Source of the DNA: Ruminococcus flavefaciens AE3010
GTDB lineage: Bacteria; Bacillota; Clostridia; Oscillospirales; Ruminococcaceae
Direction: 5' to 3'
Assembly (NCBI RefSeq): GCF_000526795.1
Contig: NZ_JAGT01000001.1
Span: 3,392,501-3,456,500 of the forward strand
Length of the DNA: 64,000 nucleotides
The notes under the pieces were generated by a model. That model made no database searches. It saw only the letters and a list, made by a program, of their open reading frames with translations, and was not told the origin of the DNA. Position numbers and translations under genes: made by a program. Shown here piece by piece: positions 34,980-45,084 of the stretch; position 1 is the stretch's first letter; each line of letters begins with the position of its first letter.

Positions 34980-35729
34980 ATGAAAAAACAGTTTATCGCA
35001 GCAGCAGTCGTGGCAATGCTGGGACTTACAGCCTGCGGCGAGGCTAAAACAAGCGAAAAGACTTCGGAAAAGGCGACAGAAGCAACAAAATCAGCCGAAG
35101 TAACAACAGAAGCAGCGGAAGAAATAACCACAGAAGCAGCGGAAGAAATAACCACAGAAGCAGCAACAGAGGCGGCTGTTCCAAAAGAGCTCAGCGACAA
35201 ATACGTTGACTTTAATAACATGAGTTTTAAGTATAACGGTCATTTGATGACGCTCGGCGTATCTACATTACAGGATTTCCTTGACGCAGGCTTAGAACCA
35301 AAGGACAATTACGATAAGGTGTGGAAAGAAAGCTTTTACGGTGATCCGCACGTGGCTGGCTGTGCAATTAAATATAATATAAGTGGAAAAGTATTGTTTG
35401 GAGGAGTAGATTTGTATTTCTGCAATCTTAAAGAGGAAGGAACCCCTATGAAAGATTGTGTTCTTTGTTACGTAAACTATGGTGAAAACGAAACTGATAA
35501 AGAAAAAGGGGCTTATAGTAATAATTTTGAATTTTCTTTCCCTTATAATCTTACAGCTGATGAACTGGTCGCAAACAGCGGCGAACCGACTTTCAAAGAA
35601 TCTGAAAATATATTTAATTATACAGAAACATCAACTGTTTTCACCGACGAGGAAAGAAGCATCGTTTTTAGCTTTGATAACAAAAATGATTGGACAATTA
35701 TTGGTGTGAATATGACATGGACTCCATGA
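34980..35729 (+). CDS. Lipoprotein of unknown function
   Basis: 249 residues. Lipoprotein signal with lipobox LTAC at 16-19. Thr/Glu/Ala-rich linker with a duplicated unit (TTEAAEEI twice) to about residue 65, then a domain of about 180 residues (MSFKYNGHLMTLGVSTLQDFLDAG, DELVANSGEPTFKE, NNKNDWTIIGVNMTWTP) of a kind common among uncharacterised Clostridia lipoproteins. AAAAAGGAG precedes the ATG. Monocistronic. Confidence 0.8.
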   Translation: MKKQFIAAAVVAMLGLTACGEAKTSEKTSEKATEATKSAEVTTEAAEEITTEAAEEITTEAATEAAVPKELSDKYVDFNNMSFKYNGHLMTLGVSTLQDFLDAGLEPKDNYDKVWKESFYGDPHVAGCAIKYNISGKVLFGGVDLYFCNLKEEGTPMKDCVLCYVNYGENETDKEKGAYSNNFEFSFPYNLTADELVANSGEPTFKESENIFNYTETSTVFTDEERSIVFSFDNKNDWTIIGVNMTWTP

Positions 35730-35781
35730 CATAATAAAAATACAGCGCAGCAAGGATAATACCTGCTGCGCTTTTATTTTT

Positions 35782-35945
35782 CGGGCGGATAATATCCGCC
35801 CCTACAATGATTTCACGTTATTTGCAACGTAATTAACGGGACGTCGAGGACGCCGTCCCCTACAAATGGTCATTTGAGGTCTTTTTGAGACTTGCGGACT
35901 GCCAAAGGCAGCCCCTACAAGTTAACGGCTAATGGTTAACGGCTC
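35782..35945. repeat. Intergenic palindromic repeat cluster 9
   Basis: GGGCGGATAATATCCGCCCCTACA, GGGACGTCGAGGACGCCGTCCCCTACA, GGACTGCCAAAGGCAGCCCCTACA, then gttaacggctaatggttaac. All modules end in CTACA in the same orientation. Confidence 0.75.
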
Positions 35946-36801
35946 ATTCAATCCCCGCCTGCTGTTTAGCAGCTGTGAGGGTGTTCTTCATGAGCATAGC
36001 GATAGTCATAGGACCTACGCCGCCGGGGACGGGAGTGATGAATGAAGCCTTCTTCTCGGCGGACTCGAACTCAACGTCACCGCAGAGCTTGCCGTTGTCG
36101 AGGCGGTTCATGCCTACGTCGATAACAACAGCGCCCTCCTTTATCATGTCGCCTGTTACGAAGTTAGCCTTACCAATGGCAACAACGAGGATATCAGCGC
36201 CGAGGCATACTTCCTTGAGGTTCTTGGTCTTGGAGTGGCAGATAGTAACTGTGCCGTTCTTTTGGAGAAGCAGCATAGCCTGAGGCTTGCCCACGATATT
36301 GCTTCTGCCGATAACTACGCATTGCTTGCCTGTGATATCTGTGCCTGTGCTCTCGATAAGGCGCATAACGCCTGCCGGAGTACAGGGCAGGAATGAGTAT
36401 TCGCCTATCATTATCTTGCCCACGTTGATAGGGTGGAATGCGTCAACATCCTTGTCGGGAGAGATAGCGTTGATAACTGCCTTTTCGTCAATATGCTTTG
36501 GCAGCGGGAGCTGTACCAGTATGCCGTTTACTCTGTCGTCGCGGTTGAGTACATTAACGAGGTCGAGGAGCTGCTCCTGAGTTGTGGACTCGTCGAGAGC
36601 GTACTCATATGACTGGAAGCCTACAGCCTCGCAGGCTTTTTTCTTGTTGTTTACGTATACTCTTGAAGCGGGATTGTTGCCTACGATAACAACTGCAAGA
36701 CCTACCTTGAGTCCTTTTTCTTCCCTGAGCTTTGCTGTTTCCTCTGCTACCTCATTTTTTACTGCTGCTGAAACTGCTTTTCCGTCGATTAGCTGTGCCA
36801 T
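35944..36801 (-). CDS. folD: Methylenetetrahydrofolate dehydrogenase / methenyltetrahydrofolate cyclohydrolase
   Basis: 285 residues, normal length. Motifs [14 protein letters not shown] (catalytic Lys), [35 protein letters not shown] and [16 protein letters not shown]. It interconverts one-carbon units on folate using NADP. GGAGG lies before the ATG. It starts 2 bases after the lgt stop, the last gene of the yfmF-yfmH-lgt-folD run. Confidence 0.96.
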   Translation of the reverse strand: MAQLIDGKAVSAAVKNEVAEETAKLREEKGLKVGLAVVIVGNNPASRVYVNNKKKACEAVGFQSYEYALDESTTQEQLLDLVNVLNRDDRVNGILVQLPLPKHIDEKAVINAISPDKDVDAFHPINVGKIMIGEYSFLPCTPAGVMRLIESTGTDITGKQCVVIGRSNIVGKPQAMLLLQKNGTVTICHSKTKNLKEVCLGADILVVAIGKANFVTGDMIKEGAVVIDVGMNRLDNGKLCGDVEFESAEKKASFITPVPGGVGPMTIAMLMKNTLTAAKQQAGIE

Positions 36802-36803
36802 GG

Positions 36804-37988
36804 TTATTTATCCTCCTTGTTTTCATCGGACTTTTCGTCCTCTGTGTCATCATCTTTATTTTCAGAAGCCTCCGCAGGCTTTGCGGGAGCTTCATCATCA
36901 TCGTCGTCATCGAAGTCGTCGTCGTCATCGTCGCTGAGAGCGTCAAGCTCAGACTCGTCGAAATCATCGTCATCATCGTTAAGTATATCCAGCTCGTCGT
37001 CGTCAATGCCGTCTATCTTGGCGTCCTCATGGGAGATACCCATTTTCTTGCGGCGTGACTCTTCGATGAGGTGGTGTGATTCCTCTGTATTAACGTACAG
37101 GGGCATACACTCGGGGTCGCGCTTCTTTTTGGAGAAGAGCACTATCTGGAGTATCACGGAAGCTACGAAGATAACTGCTGACAGAGCCTGTGAGATGCGG
37201 ATATTGCCCAGCATTAGGCTGTCTGTGCGGAGCCCCTCAACGATGAAGCGCTCGGCGCCGTACCATGCAAGGTACATGAGGAATATCTGACCGTCGTACT
37301 TTCTGCGCTTTGACCAGAATGCCAGTATGACAAAGCCCAGCAGACACCATACGGATTCATAGAAGAAGCAGGGGTGTACGGGCTTTTCCCACAGCATATT
37401 GAGACCGTTGTTGTACATGTCTCCGCCCATCTGCATACCGTCGCTGATAGTGCGCTGTATAGTGCCGCCTGTCATGCCCAGGAATGAATCGGTGTTAGTG
37501 CCGAAGGCTTCCTGATTGAAGAAGTTGCCCCAGCGTCCTATGCCCTGACCTATGAGCAAGCCCAGTGCGGTGATATCCAGCATGGGGAGCTTTTTGACCT
37601 TGCGTATCTTGCATATGAGCAGTCCCACTAAAAGGGCTCCTATGATACCGCCGTAAATTGCAAGACCGCCCTGACGGGTGTTGATTATGGACTTCCAGTC
37701 ACCCTTATACTCGTCCCAGCGCATGAGCACGTAGTATATACGAGCACCTATGATACCGCCGATAACTCCGCCTATAACGGCGTCGATAGCCCTGTCGGAG
37801 TCAAGACCGAAGCGTTTCATTCTGGGAAGAACGTAGATAAGTGCAAGGATAAGACCGAGAGTGATGATTATTCCGTACCACTGTATATCAAAGCCGAATA
37901 GAGAGAATGCAGTAGGATCGATGCTGAATTTCCAGCCAAGGTGGGGGAATTGTATTTCGTGTGGTTCTAAAAGTGTTTCTGTGGACAT
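36804..37988 (-). CDS. lgt: Prolipoprotein diacylglyceryl transferase with acidic C-terminal extension
   Basis: 394 residues; the enzyme proper is about 290. Seven membrane segments, the Lgt signature [17 protein letters not shown] and [14 protein letters not shown]. It attaches diacylglycerol to the lipobox Cys of prolipoproteins, several of which are encoded in this window. Residues about 305-394 are an added cytoplasmic tail, mostly Asp/Glu with runs of Asp and a Lys-rich end, not part of the usual enzyme. It follows yfmH at 3 bases. Confidence 0.93.
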   Translation of the reverse strand: MSTETLLEPHEIQFPHLGWKFSIDPTAFSLFGFDIQWYGIIITLGLILALIYVLPRMKRFGLDSDRAIDAVIGGVIGGIIGARIYYVLMRWDEYKGDWKSIINTRQGGLAIYGGIIGALLVGLLICKIRKVKKLPMLDITALGLLIGQGIGRWGNFFNQEAFGTNTDSFLGMTGGTIQRTISDGMQMGGDMYNNGLNMLWEKPVHPCFFYESVWCLLGFVILAFWSKRRKYDGQIFLMYLAWYGAERFIVEGLRTDSLMLGNIRISQALSAVIFVASVILQIVLFSKKKRDPECMPLYVNTEESHHLIEESRRKKMGISHEDAKIDGIDDDELDILNDDDDDFDESELDALSDDDDDDFDDDDDDEAPAKPAEASENKDDDTEDEKSDENKEDK

Positions 37989-37991
37989 TGA

Positions 37992-39269
37992 TTAAGCCTC
38001 CGTTTCTATTACGGACAGAACGCATCTGTCACGGCGCAGCTCTGTGCGCATAAATTCAATTACATCTCCGCAGGTGAGCTCTGACATTATGCTTATGGAG
38101 TCATATGGCGAGACACCCTCCATATAAGCGTTGAGCATAAGGCTTGCAACAGCCTCAACGTTGTTGAGCTCCCGCACCATAGCGCCGTAGGCAGACTTCT
38201 TTACGCGCTGGAAGTCCTTTTCATTAATGCCGTCGGCGATAAGGCGGTCTATCTCGGCAAATACAGCCTCGCGGATAAGCCGGGGGCTGTCGGCTTCTCC
38301 CGAGAATATCAGGGTGAAGTAGCCGTCGCCGTAGAATACCTCGCAGTTGAAGGTGGAATTGATTATCTCGTCTTTCAGCAGGCGCTTGCACATGGGAAGT
38401 GCAGGGTCGGTGAGCAGTGACGAGACTATTGAAGCCGCAGAAACGGCTTTCAGACGGTCGGTGCCGCTTTTGGGAGCGCACTTGTAGCCCAGGTGGAAGA
38501 TAGAAGTGCCTATGGGCTGTACCTCATGTACCTCGGGCTCGACAATTTCGGCAGGCTCGGGTGGGAATACGGATTCAAGCCCCTTGTCGCTGCAGGGCTT
38601 CAGGTGCTTGTCGCATATCTCCAGGACCTTGTCCGCACTGATGTTTCCCGCAATGGAAAGCACCATGTTATTGAGATTATAGAATGTATCGTAGCACTTG
38701 TACAGCAGGTCTGCGTCTATCTTTGCTATGCTCTCCACAGTGCCTGCGATGTCGGTCTTTACTGGGTGGGCGTGGTACATAGCCCTGAGCATATTGAAGA
38801 ATACCCGCCATTCTGGGTTATCGTTGGTCATTTGTATCTCCTGACCGATGATGCCCATTTCCTTGTCCACATTTTCCTTTGTGAAGTATGGCTTCTGGAC
38901 GAAATCCAGCAGTATTTCCAGATTCTCCTCATAGTTCCGCGAGCAGTTGAACAGGTAGCAGGTCTTGTCGAAGGAGGTATAGGCGTTGCATGAAGCGCCT
39001 GTTTTTGCGTAGAGCTGGAAAACTCCGCAGTCCTCGTTCTCAAAGAGCTTGTGCTCCAGAAAATGGGCGATACCCTCGGGAACAGTGGTATATTCGCTGT
39101 CGGCGGCTATCTTGAACATGGTGTTCACAGAGCCGTACTTTGTGCCGAAGAGGGCTTCGATACCACTGAATCCGGGCATTTCGCAGATGTAGATATCAAG
39201 TCCGCTGCTGTGCTTTACGCGGATACAGCTGTCGCCTGTACGGGCGCCGGTAAGGATCTCCTTTTCCAT
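37992..39269 (-). CDS. M16 family peptidase, YfmH-like
   Basis: 425 residues. Active zinc motif HFLEH (PEGIAHFLEHKLFEN, about 65-80) with the downstream Glu region. It forms the catalytic half of a YfmF/YfmH-type pair; in Bacillus subtilis these were linked to EF-P 5-aminopentanol modification. The start overlaps the yfmF-like stop by one base (TAATG), so the two proteins are made in coupled amounts. Confidence 0.88.
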   Translation of the reverse strand: MEKEILTGARTGDSCIRVKHSSGLDIYICEMPGFSGIEALFGTKYGSVNTMFKIAADSEYTTVPEGIAHFLEHKLFENEDCGVFQLYAKTGASCNAYTSFDKTCYLFNCSRNYEENLEILLDFVQKPYFTKENVDKEMGIIGQEIQMTNDNPEWRVFFNMLRAMYHAHPVKTDIAGTVESIAKIDADLLYKCYDTFYNLNNMVLSIAGNISADKVLEICDKHLKPCSDKGLESVFPPEPAEIVEPEVHEVQPIGTSIFHLGYKCAPKSGTDRLKAVSAASIVSSLLTDPALPMCKRLLKDEIINSTFNCEVFYGDGYFTLIFSGEADSPRLIREAVFAEIDRLIADGINEKDFQRVKKSAYGAMVRELNNVEAVASLMLNAYMEGVSPYDSISIMSELTCGDVIEFMRTELRRDRCVLSVIETEA

Positions 39270-40534
39270 TATTCCTGTACCTCCTTGTTGAGCATGAGGT
39301 AGATGCTGTCAAGCTTCAGCGACTTTGCGGCTTCCACCATTCTTTCCTTGGTCACATCGCAGTATCTGCGGTAGTGTTCCTCGGGGGTGTAGTAGTCGTT
39401 GTCGAAGAAGCAGTCCGCATACCAGTTGATATAAGAGGCAGGAGTGTCGCCCACCTGCAATATGGCGTTGTCAAGCGCCATAAGGGTACCCTGTATCTCC
39501 ATTTCGGAGATATTGCCCTTCTTTATCTCTTCAAGCTGAGCCAGTATCTCAGCCTTTGCCTTTTCTATGTTTTTCTTCTCTACGCCGCAGTCGATGAAGA
39601 ATGAGCCCTTAATGGACACAGAGCGGCTGGTGCAGTAATAGCACAGGCTAAGCTTTTCGCGCACATTGAGGAAGAGCTTTGAAAAGGGGAGCTCTCCCAG
39701 TATGATGCTGACCATTTTCAGGGCGTACTTGTCGTCGGAATCGGTCTTGAAGTTCAGCACAGCCTTGCACTGGTTCACGTCGTATTCCTCGGAAACTGTC
39801 TCCACCTGAGCTTTCAAAGGGCTGTGGTTGCGTATGCTGACCTCCTTGGGAGCTCTTTCAAGCTTTGCGAAGCTCTCACGGAACATATCCGCGAACTTGC
39901 TGTCCTCCTGAGGTGAGACGAGATATATCTCTATTTTGGCTGTCCTCAGCAGCTCCTGATACGCCTGATAGGCTTCCTCAGCGGTAGAGGAGAGAACTGC
40001 TTCCCGTGAGCCGTATTCCATTATTGCCGCAGGCTCGCCGCGGTAGGCTGTCTGAACGGCTCTTGTAAAGGCGTAGCCGCGCTTCTGGTTGAACTCTGCG
40101 CTTATATTGTCAAGAAGGTCTTTCTTTACCATTGCAAAGGATTCGGCGTCAAATGCTCCGTCGGCAATATTGGGAGCAAACAGGCAGTCGTGTACCACAG
40201 ACACCATTTCACCGCTGATATCCTCTCCGTCGATAGCGTATTTGTCGTCCAGCCATGAGGCGCTGAGTCCCAGCACCTGTGCGTCGCCCTTTTTCTTGGC
40301 GATAGAGCCAACTCCCGCGCCGTAGAGCTCAGAGAGCTTTTCGCTCAGTGAAGCATAGGTGGGGTATTTTCTGTTTGATACCGCAAGTACACCTGTGCCG
40401 AGATTATTGAGAGCGGCAGTCTTTTCGTCTGACTCGGTAAGGAAATATACCACAAGCACGTCAGATTTGAATTTTTCGTCAACTATGGACGTAAATCCGA
40501 TACCCTCGCCAAGCTCTGACCTTTTATATATCAT
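39269..40534 (-). CDS. M16 family peptidase-like protein, YfmF-like (inactive partner)
   Basis: 421 residues. M16 fold without the HxxEH zinc motif, as expected for the non-catalytic partner (YPTYASLSEKLSELYGAGVGS, then the C-terminal domain NVREKLSLCYYCTSRSVS). The start at 40534 follows GGAGA by about 10 bases; the longer frame adds 18 residues. First gene of the run ending with folD. Confidence 0.85.
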   Translation of the reverse strand: MIYKRSELGEGIGFTSIVDEKFKSDVLVVYFLTESDEKTAALNNLGTGVLAVSNRKYPTYASLSEKLSELYGAGVGSIAKKKGDAQVLGLSASWLDDKYAIDGEDISGEMVSVVHDCLFAPNIADGAFDAESFAMVKKDLLDNISAEFNQKRGYAFTRAVQTAYRGEPAAIMEYGSREAVLSSTAEEAYQAYQELLRTAKIEIYLVSPQEDSKFADMFRESFAKLERAPKEVSIRNHSPLKAQVETVSEEYDVNQCKAVLNFKTDSDDKYALKMVSIILGELPFSKLFLNVREKLSLCYYCTSRSVSIKGSFFIDCGVEKKNIEKAKAEILAQLEEIKKGNISEMEIQGTLMALDNAILQVGDTPASYINWYADCFFDNDYYTPEEHYRRYCDVTKERMVEAAKSLKLDSIYLMLNKEVQE

Positions 40535-40685
40535 AAAACTTGTTCTCCGATCATAATACTGCTGCAGGTACTTTTGACAGTTCTGCACATATAATTTATT
40601 ATATCACAGATGAGAATAAATTACCATAGTATTTTTGAATTTTTTTGAATTTTTGCGGCTCGGTGTTTTATATTACAGAAAAAGC

Positions 40686-40715
40686 TTGATTTTTACAGTG
40701 GAAAAGTGGTATAAT
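40686..40715 (+). promoter_or_regulatory. Promoter of RING/zinc-ribbon gene
   Basis: TTGATT (40686-40691), 18-base spacer, TATAAT (40710-40715). Confidence 0.6.
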
Positions 40716-40755
40716 ATAATTTAAGATTTGTAATTCCAATAAAGGGGGCTTAGAA

Positions 40756-41724
40756 ATGGATTATATCGGAGAGATATGTCCCGTTTGCAGCAAGAGCTTT
40801 ACTGCTGATGACGATATAGTTGTGTGTCCCGAATGCGGCACGCCTCATCACAGAGAATGCTATAAAATAGAGAACCATTGCGCGAATATCGCTCTTCACG
40901 GGACAGGAGAGAAGTGGAAACGCAGTGTGCATCAGGAAAAGATGTACAAGGTTTGCCCCATATGCAGATTTCCCAACAGAGCTACGGACGAGAAGTGCCA
41001 GCGCTGCGGCAGCGACCTTGCCGAGGCTACCAGCGATCCCTTTGAGAAAGCAGGCGGGAGCGGCGAACAGCACCATGACCCTTTTTCATCATACACTCAG
41101 GAGGAACTTTTCGATCCTCTGAAATATCTCGGCTACGATCCCGATGAGGATATGGGCGGAGCGTCTTTAAAGGACGTTTCCGATTTCATAGGTCCCAGCA
41201 CTATATATTACGTGCCTAAGTTCAAGCAGATGAAGGAGAGCGGAGCAAGACCCTCATTCAATCTGTTCAGTCTTATCTTCCCGTCGCTGTTCTTCGCAAA
41301 CAGGAAGATGTGGGGCTGGGCGATACTTGCTGCCATTCTTGGGATAATCTTCAATCTTCCCGCAAATCTGCTTATGTATATCGAGGAGTATCCCAGTGAT
41401 ATAGCACTGTTCATAAATGATAACAAGAATCTTATCAAGACCATGAACGATGTCTTTATGATAGCCGATATGGGCGTGAGGGCTCTGTGCTGTCTCTTTG
41501 CCAACTGGCTGTATTTCAGGTTCGCCATGCGGTCTGTGAAAAAGCTGAAGCATAACGGAGCGGGAAGCACCCGCATAAAGTCCGTGGGCGGCGTAAAGCC
41601 CATGAATATGGTTTTTATCATACTGATAAAGTACGGTATCGGTATGGTCCTGATAATGTCGTTTTATTTTATCTTCAATATGCTGACTACCATAAACGAT
41701 TTCAGCACGCTTTGTCTGTGGTAA
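40756..41724 (+). CDS. Membrane protein with RING-like and zinc-ribbon domains (DUF2628-like)
   Basis: 322 residues. N-terminal prokaryotic RING-type region (CPVCSKSFTADDDIVVCPEC, then GTPHHRECYKI), a second zinc ribbon (CPICRFPNRATDEKCQRCG, about 76-95), a linker, and a C-terminal half with three or four hydrophobic segments (NLFSLIFPSLFFANRKMWGW) resembling DUF2628. Such proteins are common and uncharacterised in gut Clostridia; the RING-like part need not mean ubiquitin ligase activity. AAGGGGG precedes the ATG. Confidence 0.85.
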   Translation: MDYIGEICPVCSKSFTADDDIVVCPECGTPHHRECYKIENHCANIALHGTGEKWKRSVHQEKMYKVCPICRFPNRATDEKCQRCGSDLAEATSDPFEKAGGSGEQHHDPFSSYTQEELFDPLKYLGYDPDEDMGGASLKDVSDFIGPSTIYYVPKFKQMKESGARPSFNLFSLIFPSLFFANRKMWGWAILAAILGIIFNLPANLLMYIEEYPSDIALFINDNKNLIKTMNDVFMIADMGVRALCCLFANWLYFRFAMRSVKKLKHNGAGSTRIKSVGGVKPMNMVFIILIKYGIGMVLIMSFYFIFNMLTTINDFSTLCLW

Positions 41725-41816
41725 AAACTGCGGAAAGCAGGCGTTCCGACTGCATAAGGGGAATAGCGGACGTCCGCGAAAAGCATATATTAATGCGTAA
41801 ACAGGGGGGATACGGC

Positions 41817-42350
41817 TTGAAGCTCAGAAAGGCACTGCTGCTGATAATGCCGTTTATGGCACTGTTCCTGTTCAGCTGCGGGCTGCAGGACTATCCTACG
41901 TACACCTACGAGCTGAGCAACGGGCTCGGCGAGAAGTATCTGGTGAATTACTGCGAACAGACAAATTATCCCGATAATATCACCAGAGTAAAGGTGTTCA
42001 AGGAAAAGCACAAGATCAGCGATTTTGAGGGCGGAGCCTATACAGGCTGCGATTCCTACGTACCGTCTCAGGTAATGCTCATATGCAGCAGCGACGGCGT
42101 TGATTATTACTATATCCGGTCACATTTCGGAGAATACATAGCAGCAGACGGTCTTGCGGACCTGAAAATGAACTTTAATATGATGTTGATAAGCGGTGAT
42201 GTTTCCGAGCTTAAAGACACCGAAAAGCATACATATTCAAAGCTTGCGGGACTTATCCGCGACGCGGTCTCAGCCGATGAGGCAAAAAAGCGCTTTTCGG
42301 ACTGCGGATACAGCTCTGAGAAGTTTATTGCCTTTTACAACTATCAATGA
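41817..42350 (+). CDS. Lipoprotein of unknown function
   Basis: 177 residues from a TTG start. GGGGGGA lies 6 bases upstream of that TTG, and it gives a clean lipoprotein signal (KLRKALLLIMPFMALFLFSC). The longest frame would start at 41712 inside the previous gene's end and bury the signal. The mature domain has no recognised family. Located 92 bases after the RING/zinc-ribbon gene in the same direction. Confidence 0.75.
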   Translation: MKLRKALLLIMPFMALFLFSCGLQDYPTYTYELSNGLGEKYLVNYCEQTNYPDNITRVKVFKEKHKISDFEGGAYTGCDSYVPSQVMLICSSDGVDYYYIRSHFGEYIAADGLADLKMNFNMMLISGDVSELKDTEKHTYSKLAGLIRDAVSADEAKKRFSDCGYSSEKFIAFYNYQ

Positions 42351-42353
42351 AAA

Positions 42354-42380
42354 GAGCTCCTCATCTGAGGAGCCTTTTTG
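42354..42380 (+). terminator. Terminator
   Basis: GCTCCTCA / TGAGGAGC hairpin and T5, immediately after the lipoprotein stop. Confidence 0.8.
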
Positions 42381-42507
42381 TTCTGTATGGACGGGCGTCC
42401 CCGACCGCACTTGTATGCCTGATAATCATGTAAATTTCAACACAAGAAAAGGGCGCACATTGTGCGCCCACTACTAATCACTATGCACTAATAACTAATC
42501 ACTACTA
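42380..42507. repeat. Intergenic palindromic repeat cluster 10
   Basis: GGACGGGCGTCC, GGGCGCACATTGTGCGCCC (same as at 26048) and a cactactaatcactatgcac tandem tract. Confidence 0.65.
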
Positions 42508-43974
42508 TGCCTCGTACTTAGGCTCGCAGGTGAGATTGATGCCCAGTCTCTTGAAGATACGCTCGTCAACTGCCGAGAGGATAACTGTAGAATGGACCTC
42601 GCAGCCGCGGAGCTTGGATATCTGCTCCATAGCCTTTTTGGCGTTCTCGTCGGTGTTTGCACAGATAGACAGAGCGATGAGAGTTTCGTCCGTATGCATT
42701 CTCGGGTTGCTGTTGCCAAGGTGATTTACTTTAAGCGCCATGATAGGCTCGATAACGTGAGGAGACATGAGCAGTATATCGTCGTCGATATCTGCAAAGT
42801 GCTTCAGCGCATTCAGCAGCAGAGCCGATACTGCGCCCAGAAGATTCGATGTGCGTCCTGTGATGACAGTTCCGTCGGGAAGCTCCATAGCAGCGGCAGG
42901 TCCCTCAGTAGCCTTTTCCTTTGCGAGAGCTGCGGATACTACCTTTCTGTCCTCAACTGTAACGCTTGCCTGCTTCATGAGGAGCTCCAGCTTCATTACC
43001 TCGTCTTCTGAGATAAGGCCCTTTCTGTACTCGCACATGCCTGTGTAGTAGCGGCGGATTATCTCCTGCTTTGCAGCCTCACAGACTGCCTCGTCGTCGA
43101 TTATGCAGTTGCCTGCCATATTAACGCCCATATCCGTAGGAGACTTGTAGGGAGATTCGCCGAGAATAGTCTCGAACATAGCGTTGAGCACGGGGAATAT
43201 CTCCACATCACGGTTGTAGTTAACGGTAGTCTTGCCGTAGGCTTCAAGGTGGAAGGGGTCTATCATATTAACGTCGTTGAGGTCGGAAGTAGCAGCCTCA
43301 TAGGCGATATTAACGGGGTGACGGAGAGCAAGGTTCCATATGGGAAAGGTCTCGAACTTGGCGTAGCCTGCGTTAAGTCCCCTCTTGTGCTCATGGTAGA
43401 GCTGCGAGAGGCAGGTAGCCATTTTGCCGCTTCCGGGTCCCGGAGCGGTAATGACAACGAGCTTGCGTGAGGTCTCGATGTAGTCGTTCTTGCCGTAGCC
43501 CTCATCGCTGATGATGTATTTAAGGTTGGAAGGATAGCCCTTTATGCTGTAGTGGTGGTAGACCTTTACGCCGAGAGCTTCAAGGCGCTTCTGGAAAGCG
43601 TCGGCTGTGGGCTGATTGTCGTATCTTGTGAGGACAACGCTGCTGACATAGAGACCTATCTTGGTGAAGACATTGAGCAGACGGATAACGTCCACGTCAT
43701 ATGTGATGCCAAGGTCGCCTCTTACCTTGTTCTTCTCGATATCGTCGGAATTGATGACAATTACTATCTCCGCCTCGTCCTTGAGCTGCAATAACATCTG
43801 GAGCTTACTGTCGGGCTTGAATCCCGGGAGCACTCTCGAAGCGTGAAAGTCGTCAAACAGCTTTCCACCGAACTCCAGATAGAGCTTGTCGCCGAACTCT
43901 GCGATACGCTGCCTGATATGCTCAGACTGCATTTTAAGGTATTTTTCGTTGTCAAATCCAATTTTGAAACTCAT
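42505..43974 (-). CDS. DUF1846 domain-containing protein
   Basis: 489 residues, typical length for DUF1846. Characteristic segments: KIGFDNEKYLKMQSEHI at the N-terminus, RLLNVFTKIGLYVSSVVLTRY, TAPGPGSGKMATCLSQLYHE (P-loop-like) and RGLNAGYAKFETFPIWNL. Structures of the family exist, but its biochemical role is unknown to me. Gln/Asn-poor, soluble. GGGAGG precedes the ATG. Monocistronic. Confidence 0.9.
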   Translation of the reverse strand: MSFKIGFDNEKYLKMQSEHIRQRIAEFGDKLYLEFGGKLFDDFHASRVLPGFKPDSKLQMLLQLKDEAEIVIVINSDDIEKNKVRGDLGITYDVDVIRLLNVFTKIGLYVSSVVLTRYDNQPTADAFQKRLEALGVKVYHHYSIKGYPSNLKYIISDEGYGKNDYIETSRKLVVITAPGPGSGKMATCLSQLYHEHKRGLNAGYAKFETFPIWNLALRHPVNIAYEAATSDLNDVNMIDPFHLEAYGKTTVNYNRDVEIFPVLNAMFETILGESPYKSPTDMGVNMAGNCIIDDEAVCEAAKQEIIRRYYTGMCEYRKGLISEDEVMKLELLMKQASVTVEDRKVVSAALAKEKATEGPAAAMELPDGTVITGRTSNLLGAVSALLLNALKHFADIDDDILLMSPHVIEPIMALKVNHLGNSNPRMHTDETLIALSICANTDENAKKAMEQISKLRGCEVHSTVILSAVDERIFKRLGINLTCEPKYEA

Positions 43975-44312
43975 TTTTTCTTCCTCCCGTTAACACTATA
44001 ATAATTTATTATATACCAATCCTCGTCAAATTTCAAGTCCCCAAAATTAAAAAGTTGAGAGTTTAGAATTGAGAGTTGAGAGTGTAGGGGCGCCCTTTGG
44101 GCGTCCGCAAGACATAATGCAATTATCACGGGCGGATATATGCTGCAATGTTCATTTCATTGTCGCCAGCGTACTGCCAAAAGTAGCACCTACAGCGCGG
44201 AGCCCGCGCCGCCTTGCCACGTTGACGCTTGTTTTACTCGCCCACAATAATTATGCATTATGAATTGACGGGCGGATAATATCCGCCCCTACTAACCACT
44301 GAACAATAAATA
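43975..44312. other. Intergenic region with repeat cluster 11
   Basis: Apart from the repeat cluster (44052-44296) nothing is recognised. Part of it (about 44205-44240) is an inverse copy of sequence near 4756-4790. Confidence 0.55.
44052..44296. repeat. Intergenic palindromic repeat cluster 11
   Basis: Tandem gttgagagtttagaattgag tract, GTGTAGGGGCGCCCTTTGGGCG, the linker atgcaattatcacgggcgga followed by a gcaatgttcattt segment shared with clusters 3 and 12, and GGGCGGATAATATCCGCCCCTAC. Confidence 0.75.
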
Positions 44313-44337
44313 GAGCCCTGCCTTTTCAGCAGGGCTC
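44313..44337 (-). terminator. Terminator of pilin gene
   Basis: GAGCCCTGC / GCAGGGCTC arms between the pilin stop at 44375 and the repeats; the T-tail on the minus strand is modest. Confidence 0.65.
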
Positions 44338-44374
44338 AAAATCTTAGTTAATATCTTTGGTCTTACGTCGGTCG

Positions 44375-44938
44375 TTAATTATAATCGCTTTGTGTATTGG
44401 GCCAGAGTCTGTACATAGGAGTATCGTTGCTTCCGTTTCCTACCCAGATCTCAGCGTCCTCAATACCGTTGTTGCGAGTACAGATAAACCAGCGGTTGAG
44501 TGGTTTTCCCTTATCAGACTTAGTGTATTTTACAGGACACTTTCCGGAACCCATCAGATTGTTAAGAGCGTCTTCAAACGGCAGGGCGTCAGCGCTTCCG
44601 TTTGACCATACAGCATGGTTTCCGCCTGCATTTGCGGCACCGTCCTTGGAACATACCACATAGAGATCATAGGTGGTGTTTGAACCTGCACTTGAAATAG
44701 TTACCTGACCCTTATTGGTATTATTCTTTATAAAAGCGTCCTGAATGTCCTCATCGTCTGCCAGAACTGCAAGTACACCCTCATAAATGGTATGTGCCGT
44801 GGATATATCGGCGGTGCGCTTGGACTTCTTAACATATCCGATGATGGACGGAATGAGTATAGCTGACAGTACGCCGATGATGGCGATAACAACTATAAGC
44901 TCTATCAAGGTAAAACCTTGTTTTCTGTTTCTTTTCAT
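44375..44938 (-). CDS. Type IV pilin-like / pseudopilin protein
   Basis: 187 residues. Class III signal: short basic leader, cleavage site G-FTLIELIVV (KQGFTLIELIVVIAIIGVL), long hydrophobic helix, then a globular domain with two or three Cys (VVCSKDG, GKCPVKY, WFICTRN). A prepilin peptidase would process it, but none is encoded nearby, nor are PilB/PilC-like genes, so it must use machinery elsewhere. The start at 44938 follows AAAGGGGGG. Consensus promoter upstream; single gene. Confidence 0.88.
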   Translation of the reverse strand: MKRNRKQGFTLIELIVVIAIIGVLSAILIPSIIGYVKKSKRTADISTAHTIYEGVLAVLADDEDIQDAFIKNNTNKGQVTISSAGSNTTYDLYVVCSKDGAANAGGNHAVWSNGSADALPFEDALNNLMGSGKCPVKYTKSDKGKPLNRWFICTRNNGIEDAEIWVGNGSNDTPMYRLWPNTQSDYN

Positions 44939-44985
44939 AAAAAAGCCCCCCTTTATCATGATGAAGAAAACTAAGATTTTCCTAT

Positions 44986-45014
44986 ATTATACGTTGTTTT
45001 TTTTAGTTTGTCAA
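44986..45014 (-). promoter_or_regulatory. Promoter of pilin gene
   Basis: TTGACA (45009-45014), 17-base spacer, TATAAT (44986-44991), minus strand. Confidence 0.85.
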
Positions 45015-45084
45015 TAGTTTCGTAAAGAAAAAATATCTAAATAATTATTTTTTTTGATTAATTTATACTTGTCGTAAAAAGCAC

